From Furcasterigmium furcatum (Eukaryota; Ascomycota; Sordariomycetes; Glomerellales; Plectosphaerellaceae): a DNA stretch of 48,732 nt. The stretch's first letter is position 1, and every line of letters begins with the position of its first letter. The stretch spans positions 214,562 to 263,293 of the forward strand of contig BCIA01000005.1 of assembly GCA_001599815.1 (NCBI GenBank), read 5' to 3'. Of the stretch, positions 33,651-44,389 are shown in pieces. A program made the translations under genes and the position numbers. The notes under the pieces are model-generated. The model did no database searches. It saw nothing but the letters and a program-made list of their open reading frames with translations, and had not been told where the DNA came from.

Positions 33651-33925
33651 CACATCTCCGCATCAGAACACCAGAGATTGCGCCGAGAGCCCAATCGTCC
33701 ATCTCAAGCCTCGCTCGCTTGTTGAGGTCGAAGTGAGACGTCCATGGCTGCCGCAACAGCCAGCCCCTTTCCTGCGGGGCCCCCCACGCACCAGTCACTC
33801 ATCATGATCCCCTCACAGCGCCGAGGCGATGACGCTTGCATGGTGCCACAGGCCAGCTCCGCAGGCGCCTGATGGTCCTTCCTTAACATGGTTCGTGTGC
33901 TCAGATGGGAGCAAGTAATCGGTAT

Positions 33926-34414
33926 TTAAGACAATTGATGCTGGATTTCCCTCGCGTCCCTAGTTCCAGACCACCAGCTGTGTCGAACAGCCAAGCTGCT
34001 TCGGCACAAAACAAAATGCCGAAACTGTGTGGCGTTCACGCGATGGCAGACGTAGAAGGCTTCAATGCCGATCGCAGCAAAGATATCGCTGGGCTTTGCA
34101 ATGCCTGAAGCCCTGAGGAAGGATGCATCAACACTCGATTCGACTTCCCCTTTATGAGTGCTCCTGATGATAAGCAAGACCGGGCTCCCGTGAACGTCTG
34201 CCCATGCAACGACGAGCCCGAGAGCACCCTGAACGTAGCTCCAGTGAGCTTTGTCAAGTGGCTGTTCGTCGAGTGTCTGGCCCTCAAGTAGGCGGCTCAG
34301 TTTCCACTCAGCGACGTTGTGGTCTGTGTCTTTCCACATGACGTAGCCAGAAGCAAAGCGTGCCACTGCCTCGGGCAGCTGTTCGCCAATCCACTCCGTT
34401 GGGCTGTCTTGCAT
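33926..34414 (-). CDS. Hypothetical protein
   Basis: 162 residues from ATG 34414 (MQDSPTEWIGEQLPEAVARF). A clear GTAAGC...AGCTAAGAC...GTCAG intron (34415-34460) lies immediately upstream. The start is therefore either this ATG with a 5'UTR intron or an upstream exon beginning at 34573. Sequence looks folded: ASGYVMWKDTDHNVAEWKLS, AHWSYVQGALGLVVAWADVH, SPVLLIIRSTHKGEVES, SDIFAAIGIEAFYVCHRVN. No motif recognised. It lies inside the interval bracketed by the segmental duplication. Confidence 0.6.
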   Translation of the reverse strand: MQDSPTEWIGEQLPEAVARFASGYVMWKDTDHNVAEWKLSRLLEGQTLDEQPLDKAHWSYVQGALGLVVAWADVHGSPVLLIIRSTHKGEVESSVDASFLRASGIAKPSDIFAAIGIEAFYVCHRVNATQFRHFVLCRSSLAVRHSWWSGTRDAREIQHQLS

Positions 34415-34905
34415 CTGACAATGTCTTAGCTTTGACTCTTGGTCCGTGATAGTCTCGCTTACATCTGCTTGTCGGGGACGGCATGAACGCGGAAGATTGC
34501 TGCTTGGACGGTTTACCCTGATGCTTTGGCAACTTCGAGCAGTCCAATTTATAGCCAATCCGCGGGCGTCCATGTCCGTCAGGCTGTGCTCACCTTTGCT
34601 ATCTGGCGGTGTGCCAGAGGGTTGCTTTGGCGCTCTGCAGCCACTCCTTGTCCCTGCACTGCAAGCATCATCGTGCCCCTGCTCAGATGCGACGGTGGCA
34701 GAGAGCGGATAGATCAGCCAGGGGCTTGCATAACGTCAGAACTGACCCAGCTTGACCGGTCCTCTCGGTTGTCATAAACGTCTGTTTCCTAGCCTCCCAC
34801 AAGCGCGCCTCCTCGGGATGCTCTCTGCACGTGCGGCTGTATCTGGCGGTTGAACCAATGAGTCGCCGTTGATCTACCTGAGCCTTGCCACTTCTGTGCC
34901 ACTCT

Positions 34906-36658
34906 TCACGCCTCCTGAGAGAATTCTGGCACCAGCTTCGACACCAAGTCCCCCACAAGCTTCCATGATCCTTCCGCCGAGACCCGAGCTTGCGAAAATG
35001 CTTCGCTCACGAGATCTTTGCTGCAACCGGCAGGTGGTCTGACTCCAATATCGAACAAGTGACTCAGTCTGTTTAGCTTCTCCTCCGTCGAGATTTGATC
35101 GTCGAAGCAATGTTGCAACGATGCAGGGTCCCTTCCGAAGCCGGAGTGTTCCATGATGTAGCGCAAAACGGCTATGTCATGGAGTTTGACAGCTTCAACA
35201 CCCGGCGGCCACTTCAGTCGGTCGCCACGTACAGAACGAAGAAGGTCTCTCCATGAATCTAAGTCCATCTGCAAGAGTTCTTGCGCCGTAGAGCTCTGCA
35301 TGTCCCCAAGTAGAGACAGGCACACACCTGTACTACACTGAGCGAAGCGGCTGAAAAGCTTCTTCTCGGCCGCCTTGGTAGTCAGTGACGGGGTTTGTGA
35401 CATGTCAACAGGGAACATACCAGAAGCTGTCGGATGAGAATGATCCATTCCACCATGGCTCTCAATCCAAGGGGGGCAAAGCGACGGTAGAAAGTATCGA
35501 TCCCTGGGCTGCCAGGTTCCATGGCCTTCAAGGCGCGTTGAATGTAGCCGTCCGCGCGGCGAGCCACCCTCTTCTGTGCCTCAAACATCCCATGCTCGTC
35601 GATATCGGAAGTACTCGGGACCGTCCAGTCACCCCGATTGATGAGCACGTCGTCCATGCGAAACTCATCATCAAGCTTCTGCCGATATGACTCGCAGATG
35701 GCGATTTCGTGGGAGATCCGCTCGTTTGGAGGGTCATTTTGAACGACGTAAGCGCCGCGGAGTGCTTCCAATTGACTCCAGTCGACGGAAGCTGATTCTT
35801 CCTTCATAACCCAGCAACAATGCCACGCTTCTCTTTCGAGTGGCAGGGCGTTAACGCCTTCTGTGTCCCGCAGAAGCGCCTTGTCGATTTGTGAGTTTCT
35901 ATCCCGGAAAATCCGCGTACGGTGTGGACACTCACCTCTATTGCCTCGAGTGGCAGAATGATGACCGTCAGGCCGTCCTCGTCGATGGATTTCCCCGTCG
36001 ATGAGGATGCAGCGTCGGCGAAGAACTGCGATGCGTCGTGAACTTTCGAAGAGAGGTCTTCCATGGAGGGACGTTTCGATGGCCTGGGGGATCCAGGGCT
36101 GAGGAGGGCCCGGCCTCGTTTCTTGTTTCGGAATGGCATGGGCGTACCGCTGCCTTGCTGCTCTTGCAGAGCCAGAGGCTCACAATAGGCAGGGTCCACC
36201 TCCAGCGGCCCAGAATCCTCCTGGACGGCACTTGCGAAGGTGCTAACTCGATCTTTCCTTGCCTTCTGGGCTTCGAGTTCTGATTTTGCAAGGTCCACTG
36301 CCTTGCGCAAGGTGTTTCCTGGGGAGATGAAGGACGCATTGGTGCCAGATTCTCGGAGGCTCCGGACAGCTGCCTCTGATGACGACGCCTTCACCGATTC
36401 CAGAGCCTGCCGAATCTTGTCAAAGTTCGTACTCGGGGCCCATGGAGCGGCGGACAGTACGGCAAATGGCGACTTGTCGATGGATTCCAGGAAACGATCC
36501 GCGAAGTGGGAGACCTTCTCCAGCAGCTTATGATCTGTGGCCTGCGAATCAACAAGGGGATACACCTCCTGTAGAAGTCTTTGAGCCTCAGGGAGGAACG
36601 CTTCGAGAAACTTTGTTAGGCTCAAGAAGCGGCGCCAAGGACGATGAACATCAGCCAT
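34906..36658 (-). CDS. Hypothetical nuclear-type protein, three exons
   Basis: Exons 36658-35936, 35879-35421 and 35373-34906; both introns are phase 0 with GTGAGT and GTATGT donors and AAG acceptors, giving 549 residues. N-terminus helical (FLSLTKFLEAFLPEAQRLLQ). The middle carries a basic, Ser/Pro-rich patch that could be a nuclear signal (RNKKRGRALLSPGSPRPSKR), followed by an acidic region. The C-terminal 300 residues look alpha-helical (SHEIAICESYRQKLDDEFRM, VARRADGYIQRALKAM, LQMDLDSWRDLLRSVRGDR). No enzyme motif. An orphan gene between the duplicated blocks. Confidence 0.75.
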
Positions 36659-37363
36659 GGTACGCAGAATCTGAGGCGAATAGCCGAGAACGGGGATGCT
36701 GGCCGTTTGTCAGTTCATGCTGATGGGGCAGATGCTTCAACGCACCTTTGCGGTTTAGTGGTGAAAGCCAGGTAAGAGCAGGACCGTGGGTCAAGGGGGG
36801 AGAAGATCTAAAGAAGGAGGTGCTGGGAAATGTAGAGCTTTTATATGCAGGACAGAAAGCCGACTGCTCACGTGGGCGTGGACAGCAGCAGCCGGCGGAC
36901 TAGCGTCACTTGTCAGCTATTCCTCCGCTGCATCTTCTCAGTAACGCTTCACAGTGGGTCATTGCTTCTTAAGGAGATAAGGAAATACAGAGAAACAGCT
37001 CTCACGATGCACTATCCGCTTTCTTCTTGCTCTTACCCCGACAAAGGCAGACAGAACCTCGAACTCCTCCAAGTGAACAGATTCATGAAATCCCATTCGC
37101 TGTCGTGCGAGCTGACCCTACAATTGGTCACGTCCATGCGAAGTGCCGACTCACTGACTTTCCTGACCGGAACACGGTCCCCAAGCCTCCAGAAGCCGGC
37201 GCCCATCCGCCTGCCGCGCCACCCGACGACGTGAAGCCAGAATATTTTCCGCTAGGCGTGGCGGCCCACCCACCACAGTGTCAAGAAGGCTGCCACCGCT
37301 TAGCCTTGTCGAGCATCTGCCGCTAACATTGAGCTGGGGACAGAACAGGGGCACGGGTCAGGT
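36659..37363. other. Intergenic, no gene seen
   Basis: 5' flank of the three-exon minus gene and 3' flank of the Zn2Cys6 gene. Only short frames without codon structure. Confidence 0.5.
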
Positions 37364-38414
37364 TCACCTCGGCATAGAGCCCTCGCCCTCGACAATGGGT
37401 GGAGCTTGTACCAGCCTCGGTGGACGCCGACTCACAATCCAATCCTGAGGTGACTCTTCGAACCAAGTCCATTGTTCGCCGCCTCTCGGTTTGCAGCGTA
37501 ATTGCAGTCGGGAACAAGTAGAACACGGCCACAACTTATCGCATCTGACCTTTCTGCGTCGGCATGTTTTGCAAGCTTCCTTGACTTCCGAGCCGGGGAT
37601 GTCAGCGATCCGAATTAGACACGTGCACTTAGGGAAGAACGTTACCTCTCGCGCGCTTGGTTGGTTGTGCGGCGTCGTCGGTGATGTCGTCGAGCTGTTC
37701 GTGGGTTCGCTTTGCGGCGTTGGCCTCACCGGGGCTGGATCCGGGGGCTATGGTGCTGTCGTAACGTCCGGCTAGGGGCAGGTCTTGGTACACCGCCGGA
37801 GATGGCTGCCAGTGACCGGCGAGCTGTTGTTGTTGCTCCAGCAGCTGAGACTGTGACTCCACTGGCAGCGGGCGGAAAGAAGAACCAAGATAGGTCTCCT
37901 CCTCGCCACCGCATAGGCTGTCATATGGCACGTGGAGGACGGCCGCTTCCTGCGGCGACAAAACTTGATCAATCCGGACGGAAAACTCGACCACGGTCAT
38001 CTCCTGGAAAGCTCTCGCATGTTCCACTGATGCCCATATTGATAGCGACTGAGGATCCCGAATGAGCGCGCTTGCTTCCATATTGTGCTGTGGCAGAACT
38101 CCTGCGGCATCCAGCAGTGAGGTGTCACTAGAGGGCGAAGGCGGAGGGTCGATGGTTTCTGCAGTTCCAGCCATGCGGTTCATGATGTCATATTCCGTTT
38201 CCATGTCATGACTGAGAAAAGGGATCGTACTCGTTGGGGCGCTTATGCCCTGACAGCTGAGGGCGTCGTTGATGAGGCACGAAGTTTGCCTCTCCGTTTG
38301 GTGCGCCATTCTGTGCAAGTTAACGGTGTACGCCTGCGGCCGAAGTAGTTGAAGAAGTAGCTGGTAGTCTGTTTCCCGAGGTGCCGTTGTTGTTGATCCG
38401 AGTATAGGGGCCAT
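37364..38414 (-). CDS. Zn2Cys6 transcription factor with C-terminal zinc cluster
   Basis: Exons 38414-37646 and 37584-37364 (61-nt intron, GTAACG donor, CGCTGACATC branch, GGAAG acceptor), 329 residues; start context TTCATGGCC. The DNA-binding Zn2Cys6 cluster has canonical spacing C261-x2-C264-x6-C271-x5-C277-x2-C280-x6-C287, preceded by a basic KRAR. The intron sits just upstream of the cluster. Such clusters bind two zinc ions and recognise CGG-type half sites. Unusually, the cluster lies at the C-terminus after a Gln/Ser/Pro-rich acidic region (residues about 60-250) instead of the N-terminus, and no fungal-specific MHR domain is visible. Likely a nuclear regulator; targets unknown. Confidence 0.85.
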
Positions 38415-38795
38415 GAATCACAGTGAGGAGCTGGGAAAATGAAATGAAGGTTGGAGAGGCGAGGCAGCCCCTTTTCACTGGCTCACCGGGAGGAATGGTC
38501 GCCGCAATGGCCACTTTCAGACGCCCACCGGAGCCTGCTCAGAAACCTGCCGCTGTGACTGCCCCTGCCGCAGACCGGCCTCGCCTCAGCATGCCACAGC
38601 CTAGACCTCTTCGCCCGCAGGGCAACCAGGATGGTCGAGGCGGAGGCCAGGATTCAGACATTGCCGGATGCTGCACCGATCGTCCACCGTCGACGTTGGT
38701 TGTATGAGGAGCCAACGTAGATGCCACAGTATGCAGGCACAGAAACAGAGAGGAGATTGCAAGTACGGCGTCTAATCTCACACCCTTGTTCCGAA

Positions 38796-39800
38796 GGCAA
38801 AGTGAGGCGGGTGGGCTGCAAGGCTTGCAGCTTTGGAGGTGGTGTGGATCGAGGAAGGTGAACTGGAGGAGTCATTGCAAAATTGGGGGCTGGCCCACGG
38901 CAGGCAACGCCGACGAGTCGGTGGCTTGCGACCGACTCGAGGCCAAGGGGTTAGCTTGCCGCAGCCTGTGCCAGAGCGCGACAGCTGAGAACGAAGGCCC
39001 CCCTGCTATAGAAACCTCTTATCCCTTGGCCGCATGCCTACAGCCCGTCGCGAGTTGCGGTGTGCCAGGCTGGCATGGAGGTGTGCAGTGCTGGCTTGAG
39101 GGCTCCCTGGCAGGGTGGCATTGCCCCAGAAGCCCGGTCACCTCGCTCGGTGTGTCAAAGAGAAGCATGTCCCGGTGCTGCGGCGCTCTACGTCAAGCTT
39201 GGACAGCTCACAGAAGAGGAGATTTTCAAATAAAGCTCTGAGTCTGGGCCACGTCGGCGCGCAGCGTGCTGTTCCATTGGATGCCTACGAACCACCAGCA
39301 GACTTCGCTGCCTTACACTTCCCGACTGGCTCACGCCGATAACGACAGAATGACCTCCGATAGGAAGACCCGTCCCAAGAGAAAGGAATGTCCTTCTACA
39401 TCCCGCGCCCACCATGGTGCCTCAAGTCTCGACCACCAGGCTTCGGCAGATCCCCCCCTTGTACCGCTTTTCAAAGATGAGCATGATGTCGCCGAGCTCA
39501 AAAGCGAGCTGCGAAAGTCCAAGCAGCGTGAAGAAAAGGCGACGGAACGCGCCGAGAACTACGAAAAAGCCAATAAGAAGCTCCAGCAAGACAATCTGAG
39601 GCTCCAGAAACACAACACGCAGCTCTATGGACAACACCTTATGCTGCTTGAACAGAACCACTTGCTCCGACTCAGGTCGGTGCCAACCATCGCAGCGGCA
39701 CAGAGCGCCTCCGAGACCGTTTATCTCCATCAAGGTTCTCCGGAAGCTCCAGCCACGGCCGCAACGGATGGTGGCGAGATCAACTCCGACATTCCTCGCA
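38796..39800 (+). repeat. Segmental duplication, right copy
   Basis: Direct counterpart of 32468-33650, about 6 kb away and in the same orientation. Starts GGCAAAGTGAGGCGGGTGGG. Includes the promoter and most of the coiled-coil gene at 39350. The region beyond about 39800 (last third of that gene) has no counterpart in the left copy. Confidence 0.85.
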
Positions 39801-40063
39801 AGACCATGAGCGCCCCCACGAGCAATCGCCAACAAGCCATCAAGGATCATGCCCGCGAAGCTCTCGCCGCCATCTACGTCTTTCTCTCCGTCCCCTATGG
39901 TCCCGAGGCCGACAAATCCAAGTCCATTCAGCATGTCGATCGTGGCATGGAAGAATTAGACATCGTCAAACGTTTCATCACCAGGGGCGGCGATGAAGAG
40001 CACGGCGAAGTAACCGACATTGACGACGACGAAATGGGCGAAGTGGAACTCGCCACGAGATGA
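39350..40063 (+). CDS. Coiled-coil protein (right duplicate, longer)
   Basis: 237 residues from ATG 39350 (GACAGAATGACC). An earlier in-frame ATG at 39266 is less likely because the paralogue starts here. Lys/Arg-rich N-terminus, coiled coil at about 45-110 (HDVAELKSELRKSKQREEKA, ENYEKANKKLQQDNLRLQKH), linker, then a folded-looking C-terminal domain (NRQQAIKDHAREALAAIYVF, RGMEELDIVKRFITRGG) and acidic end (TDIDDDEMGEVEL). The linker region is homologous at DNA level to the left copy but read in a different frame. No known family. Confidence 0.7.
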   Translation: MTSDRKTRPKRKECPSTSRAHHGASSLDHQASADPPLVPLFKDEHDVAELKSELRKSKQREEKATERAENYEKANKKLQQDNLRLQKHNTQLYGQHLMLLEQNHLLRLRSVPTIAAAQSASETVYLHQGSPEAPATAATDGGEINSDIPRKTMSAPTSNRQQAIKDHAREALAAIYVFLSVPYGPEADKSKSIQHVDRGMEELDIVKRFITRGGDEEHGEVTDIDDDEMGEVELATR

Positions 40064-40780
40064 AGCTTGTTGCACATGGTGGTAGTTTGTGAGAAGGAGA
40101 TGCGTTATTTTGGATACTGAGCTGTCTTTGGATTACAAAAGCAATTTTCGTTGGCATGGCTTGGAATCTCATCATCAATGATGTCAAGTTCTTCTCCTCC
40201 GTCCCATGTCTTTGCAACCGATCACATTGACACATGTCTTGGAGCGTCCCTGCCCATGCGAAGGAAGTGAATTGCACGCGGGCCCTATTTCGCTGGTACC
40301 CCGCCCAAACGTCTCCGTGCCGTCGATCCAAGGTCTTTCCTGATCTCTCAGAGGCAGTCGTCTCTCCCCTCCGCTGGTGAAGCGGCGCCGTGCGCCAACG
40401 TCAAATTAAGAAAGCCGCGCGGCCGCCGCGGCCAATCACCAGGGTCCCACCGTGCTTCTGGTTGCCGCGCCCACACGCGCCAGTCGCGACACGCCCGCAG
40501 TGCCGAAATGAAGACCTGCGTCGCGAGGATGACACGAGCCACGCACGCTCCAGTCGGTCGCCCGCTAACAGTGAATCGGAGCCGGAGACATGCCATGCTG
40601 GCCGTGGGCCTGTGCCACATGGTCCGACGCGGTGGCTGCGTGTCCCCGCAAGCCGCGACCGCGGTCCGCACGGCACCCCACCTGCCGTCACACGCCGCGA
40701 TGGGATGATTGCGGTGGCGCCTTGCTGACGGCTCTCGCTCGAGGCTTTCAGTGCGTGTTCGAGAAGCATTGCGTCGGTTC
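40064..40780. other. GC-rich stretch without a convincing gene
   Basis: Several long overlapping frames are open on both strands because of high GC. None shows consistent protein character outside the dioxygenase remnant to the right. Confidence 0.4.
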
Positions 40781-40789
40781 GGAAATATC

Positions 40790-41870
40790 GCTGGGACTGG
40801 GTCAAACAGATGGCGCCCGGTCTGCCAATCGACGAGGGCCGAGTGCTGCCGGTTGTCCCAGACCACGACGCCTCCCTCCTCCCACTTGACGCGGGCCTGG
40901 AGTCAGCGCCGAAGGCGATGTGGTATCCAACTGGCCGTCTAGGACTTGGGCATCCCCGGAGACGCAGGACGCGCAGCACCCGCAGGGATCCCCGACTCCC
41001 GTCAGCCCAGTCTGTAAAGACCCCGATCGCCAGCAGCACTGGCAGGGGCACCGCCTCTCGACTGGCGCCGGCCTCTGTTCAAGCTGTCGCCGGGTGGAAC
41101 ATAGGATGGCCTCGGACTCCTCGTGCTTCAGGTCGATGATGTGCCGGGTGACTGCGCGGAAGGATCAGCAAGTGCTCGTAACATGGAGTGGAGGGTTTGA
41201 GGACTGTGACCTCCGCTGAGGGTTGACGTTGACGTAGATGGCCTTCTCTCCCGTGGGCGAGTCCGCACGATGGTGTGCTCGTTGCGGACGGGCTCGCGCC
41301 TCTTGATGCTGCTGACGGAGTGCACGACCTTGAGGCCGTGGAGCCTCTCCAGGAACAGGGGCCTCAGCCTGTTGTAGGCCACGGGAGGGCCAGGCCACGG
41401 AGCCCCTCCTCGTGGAAGAGCTTGTCCGCAGACTTGTCGTTGACCCCATGGTGGACGAGGTGATCCTCAGGGTGACCCTCGGGGGAGCCGAAGGTGGGGT
41501 GGATGTGGTGACTGCCGAACCAGCCGAACTCGAGGGTCTTGTCGATCGCAGGCGGCGTCCTGGCCGCGGAAGAATAACCTTACGCTGGGGCGACAAAGCG
41601 GGCGAGCTCGTCCTTGCTGGCGCTGCTGAGGTAGACCTGGATACCACGGGCTTCCATGCCGATCGAGGGCGTCAGGTGTGTGACCTCAGCCGCCGGGAAA
41701 GGAGGTTGGGGAAGGTGGTCGCAGGTCCACGCCGTGCTCGACGTGTTGCAAGGCTCCAGAGGAGCATGCTTCTGGTCGGTCGGGGTTCCAGGGAGGGAGG
41801 TAATGGGGATACTCGAAGCTCGTGTCAGAAAGAAGGAAGATTCAGCAACAAGGAACGGGAGTATATGCCT
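40790..41870 (-). pseudogene. TauD/TfdA-type alpha-ketoglutarate dioxygenase remnant
   Basis: Family blocks appear in order on the minus strand but in different frames: EVTHLTPSIGMEARGIQVYL (about 41680), HHIHPTFGSPEGHPEDHLVH (about 41500), AYNRLRPLFLERLHGLKVVH (about 41370), TGEKAIYVN (about 41240), TRHIIDLKHEESEAIL (about 41140) and RVKWEEGGVVVWDNR with HSALVDWQTG (about 40890-40810). Intact members are Fe(II)/2-oxoglutarate dioxygenases used in sulfonate or similar substrate breakdown. The segment that should carry the iron-binding HxD motif, between LFHEEGL and AYNRL, is missing; the distal His (HSALVD) remains. Several frameshifts and stops. Not functional. Confidence 0.75.
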
Positions 41871-42130
41871 ACCTTGGCTGCCTCGAGGCCCTCGCCGCAC
41901 TTGGTCTCGACAACCTTCTCTCAGAGGCTCGTGAGAACGCTGCCTAGCACTGGTTCTGCCGTTCGCGGGAGCCCAGTCCGCGAATGCTGAGGACTGTCCG
42001 AGTCGGGGAGCCTGTAGTTGGCGTGCCGGGGCGGTAGAAGCTGTGTACAAAGGACGCAGAGACTTCCAGCCGGTTAGACCTTGGAGTACTAGGCGGAACA
42101 ATAAAAGACTTCAGGTCTGAAGTGAGCTTC

Positions 42131-42234
42131 GATGGTGACGGAGGGAAGATGGTGACGGAGGGAAGATGGTGACGGAGGGAAGATGATGACGGAGGGAAGA
42201 TGGTGAAGGAGGGAAGATGGTGAAGGAGGGAAGA
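42131..42234. repeat. 17-bp minisatellite
   Basis: About six tandem copies of GGTGACGGAGGGAAGAT, later ones with GGTGAAGGAGGGAAGAT. Non-coding context between the dioxygenase remnant and the next gene. Confidence 0.85.
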
Positions 42235-43063
42235 TCGTGCCAGGGAGACTCCAGCTGAGGAACCAGTAAGCACCCGCCACCACGGCTGGGCTCACCGGCA
42301 GCACTGTTGACCGACATTCTGTTCGGATGATCATTGCCTGCGCCAATGCGACATGCAGCTACATGGCGCTTCTCGTTTGGACCGGGGAGCTCGGAAAATG
42401 CCAGGGGTTTGGCGGGATGGCGAGGCCAACCATCAGCTTGGGCGCAACGCCAGCCTGATGGGTGTCCATGAGGCCGGCAGAGTTGGCCACTGACTAGTGC
42501 TTTATGCATGCGTCCCCATCAGGGGTCCCTCACTCGCTGTTACAGTGTAAAGAGGCCAGGGCTGGCCCAACGCCCCGAGGCCAACAAAATGAACGCATTC
42601 GTTGTCACAGCGGGCTGGAGCAACGCGAGTGTGCTGACAGGGAGGGTGTGCGACACCCTCTGTATCTTAGCCCCCTGGTCCCAGTGCCACTGCGGTGGTT
42701 GCCTTATCTACGCTGCACCACCCCTGCAGTCTTTCCGGTCACCGAGAGACACGGCACCTCAGTGGTTAACTGCCCCCCCAAACCCCCAGACATACTCCTG
42801 ACATGTTCTTCGTGGCGAATTTACCACTTTCTGTCAGTTTGCGAGATTCTTGCCTCGTCTCAAGCTTATTGGCCGCTTCTGCGAACTATTTCCGCTGGAT
42901 CCAACAACGTTTTTGCTCTATCGCGAACTCTTCTGAATTTTCCCATCTCGCCCATCCGCCTGTGCAGCGTATTTAGCAGTGTTGAAGCCATATCGCTTAC
43001 CTACTAAACGAAGACGCCGCAGAGCCAACCGGTGCTGAGATCTGACTGCAGGGCCGGACCAGA
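42235..43063. other. Upstream region of the four-exon gene
   Basis: No coding sequence supported. A plus-strand frame (42504-43007) is open but shows no protein character. Includes C-rich stretches near 42770. Confidence 0.4.
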
Positions 43064-43996
43064 ATGGCCGAAACGGTACGTATCTACCCTCAGAGAATCT
43101 AACGTCTTAGGCTGACGTATTGAACAGGCATTTCTCAAGCTCATATATGACTATAAAATCCTCCCCAAACGAAAGTCTTGGGAAGGCCACGTCCTAAAAA
43201 TATGGCAAGGCTACAAGGTAAGCAGCCCTCTCTCTCTCTCACTCACTAAGCCATATCCTCTAAAGAATCTCTTCACAGGACTACCGGAAGTGTCAACTGC
43301 AGAAAGAGATCCTTGCGACGGAATCAGAGGTTCTGGCCTTTGTTTCGTCCCTCAGACTGCTCCAACCGCAAAGAGAGGGTTTTCATCTCGACGCCACCTT
43401 GCAGATCTTCGACCTGCTTTGGATTTGCTGCCCTGCCAGCCTCATGAGTGACTGGGACCAGCAACGATTCATGGGAGAGACGGCGTATCGATGGGCAATG
43501 GCCCTGGTGAACGAGAACGGAGGCCTTCGCCTTTCGAGTCTCTCTGACGACCCGCAACAGCCGCGGCCAGTGCCGATCCTTAAGGAGATGATCCTGAGCC
43601 GGCAGCGAGATCTGCAGAGGAAAGTCGTGATCTGGAAGGTGAGCAAGGACATACTACCAAGTTGGTATAAGGTCAGACTAACGCGCGTTGATGCAGCACC
43701 TTCCGCACGCGCTGCCCTTTGCACAATTCATCGAGGCTGTCAACCAAGGATTACCCAACTTCAAGGAGGTGGAGGAGATGATTGACCTCAGGGGGCGCCA
43801 CCAGCTCTCATACAACCGGACCTTCTGGAAGAAATACGTCCAAGACCTAGAGAACAATGTGATGTCGTACATCCGAGACGTCCGGGACCTTCAGACTGAG
43901 TTAGCAGATGGGCAACGTGAGTTCGCGGACTACACATTCATCGAGACAGTTGGGACCCCAAAAACCGTCGAGGAAGCGCAGGGAGTCGGTCTCTGA
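43064..43996 (+). CDS. Hypothetical protein, four exons
   Basis: Exons 43064-43075 (only four codons), 43128-43217, 43279-43638 and 43697-43996; all introns phase 0 with GTACGT, GTAAGC and GTGAGC donors. 253 residues. Predicted helical and soluble: FLKLIYDYKILPKRKSWEGH, LQKEILATESEVLAFVSSLR, DWDQQRFMGETAYRWAMALV, PFAQFIEAVNQGLPNFKEVE, FWKKYVQDLENNVMSYIRDV. No recognised domain. Its last 20 codons overlap a different frame that begins an AAA-protein tail fragment. A possible extra intron (GTGAGT at 43917, AG at 43949) would change only the last few residues. Confidence 0.75.
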
Positions 43997-44177
43997 GGAT
44001 CTGCAGTGCCTGGCCAAGGAGTTTGGGCGGAAGATCCCCGATGGATTGCTGAGCGCGGCGGGAATTCAGGGGTTCCTCCTCATGAGGAAGGGAGACCCGA
44101 GGAGGGCGGTGGATGAGGCTGATGACTGGGTTGAGTCGATGAAGGAGGGAAAGACGAAGGTGCTGAATGTTCAATAG
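43980..44177 (+). pseudogene. BCS1-type AAA ATPase C-terminal fragment
   Basis: The frame reads SVSEDLQCLAKEFGRKIPDG, LLSAAGIQGFLLMRKGDPRR and AVDEADDWVESMKEGK, then stop at 44175-44177. This matches the lid end of fungal BCS1-like mitochondrial AAA chaperones (typical pattern: LA..F...IP...F.PAEIQGFLL.RK..P..A). Walker and sensor regions are absent upstream, so this is a cut-off remnant of about 60 residues in a frame different from the overlapping hypothetical gene. Confidence 0.6.
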
Positions 44178-44389
44178 CGTTGGCCAACCAACCACCTGGG
44201 CCCCAAATGCTAACCGGGCCTGGCCACGTAGCGATGAGAGGTGGTACCTCAGAATCTTGACAGAATGCTTCCTGCGACTTGAGGCTTCGTTCATTAGGGC
44301 CTGGAATGAAACGTCAAGAAGCGATATCGATGCGCTGATCCATCGTCCTGAATTCTGCTGGTAAAGCTTTCCGAAAAGTGAAGAAGCGT

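Noticed and set aside
40348..41051. Two long minus-strand frames read as complete genes
   Set aside because: Only their first 30 or so residues match the dioxygenase C-terminus; the rest is GC-driven open frame.
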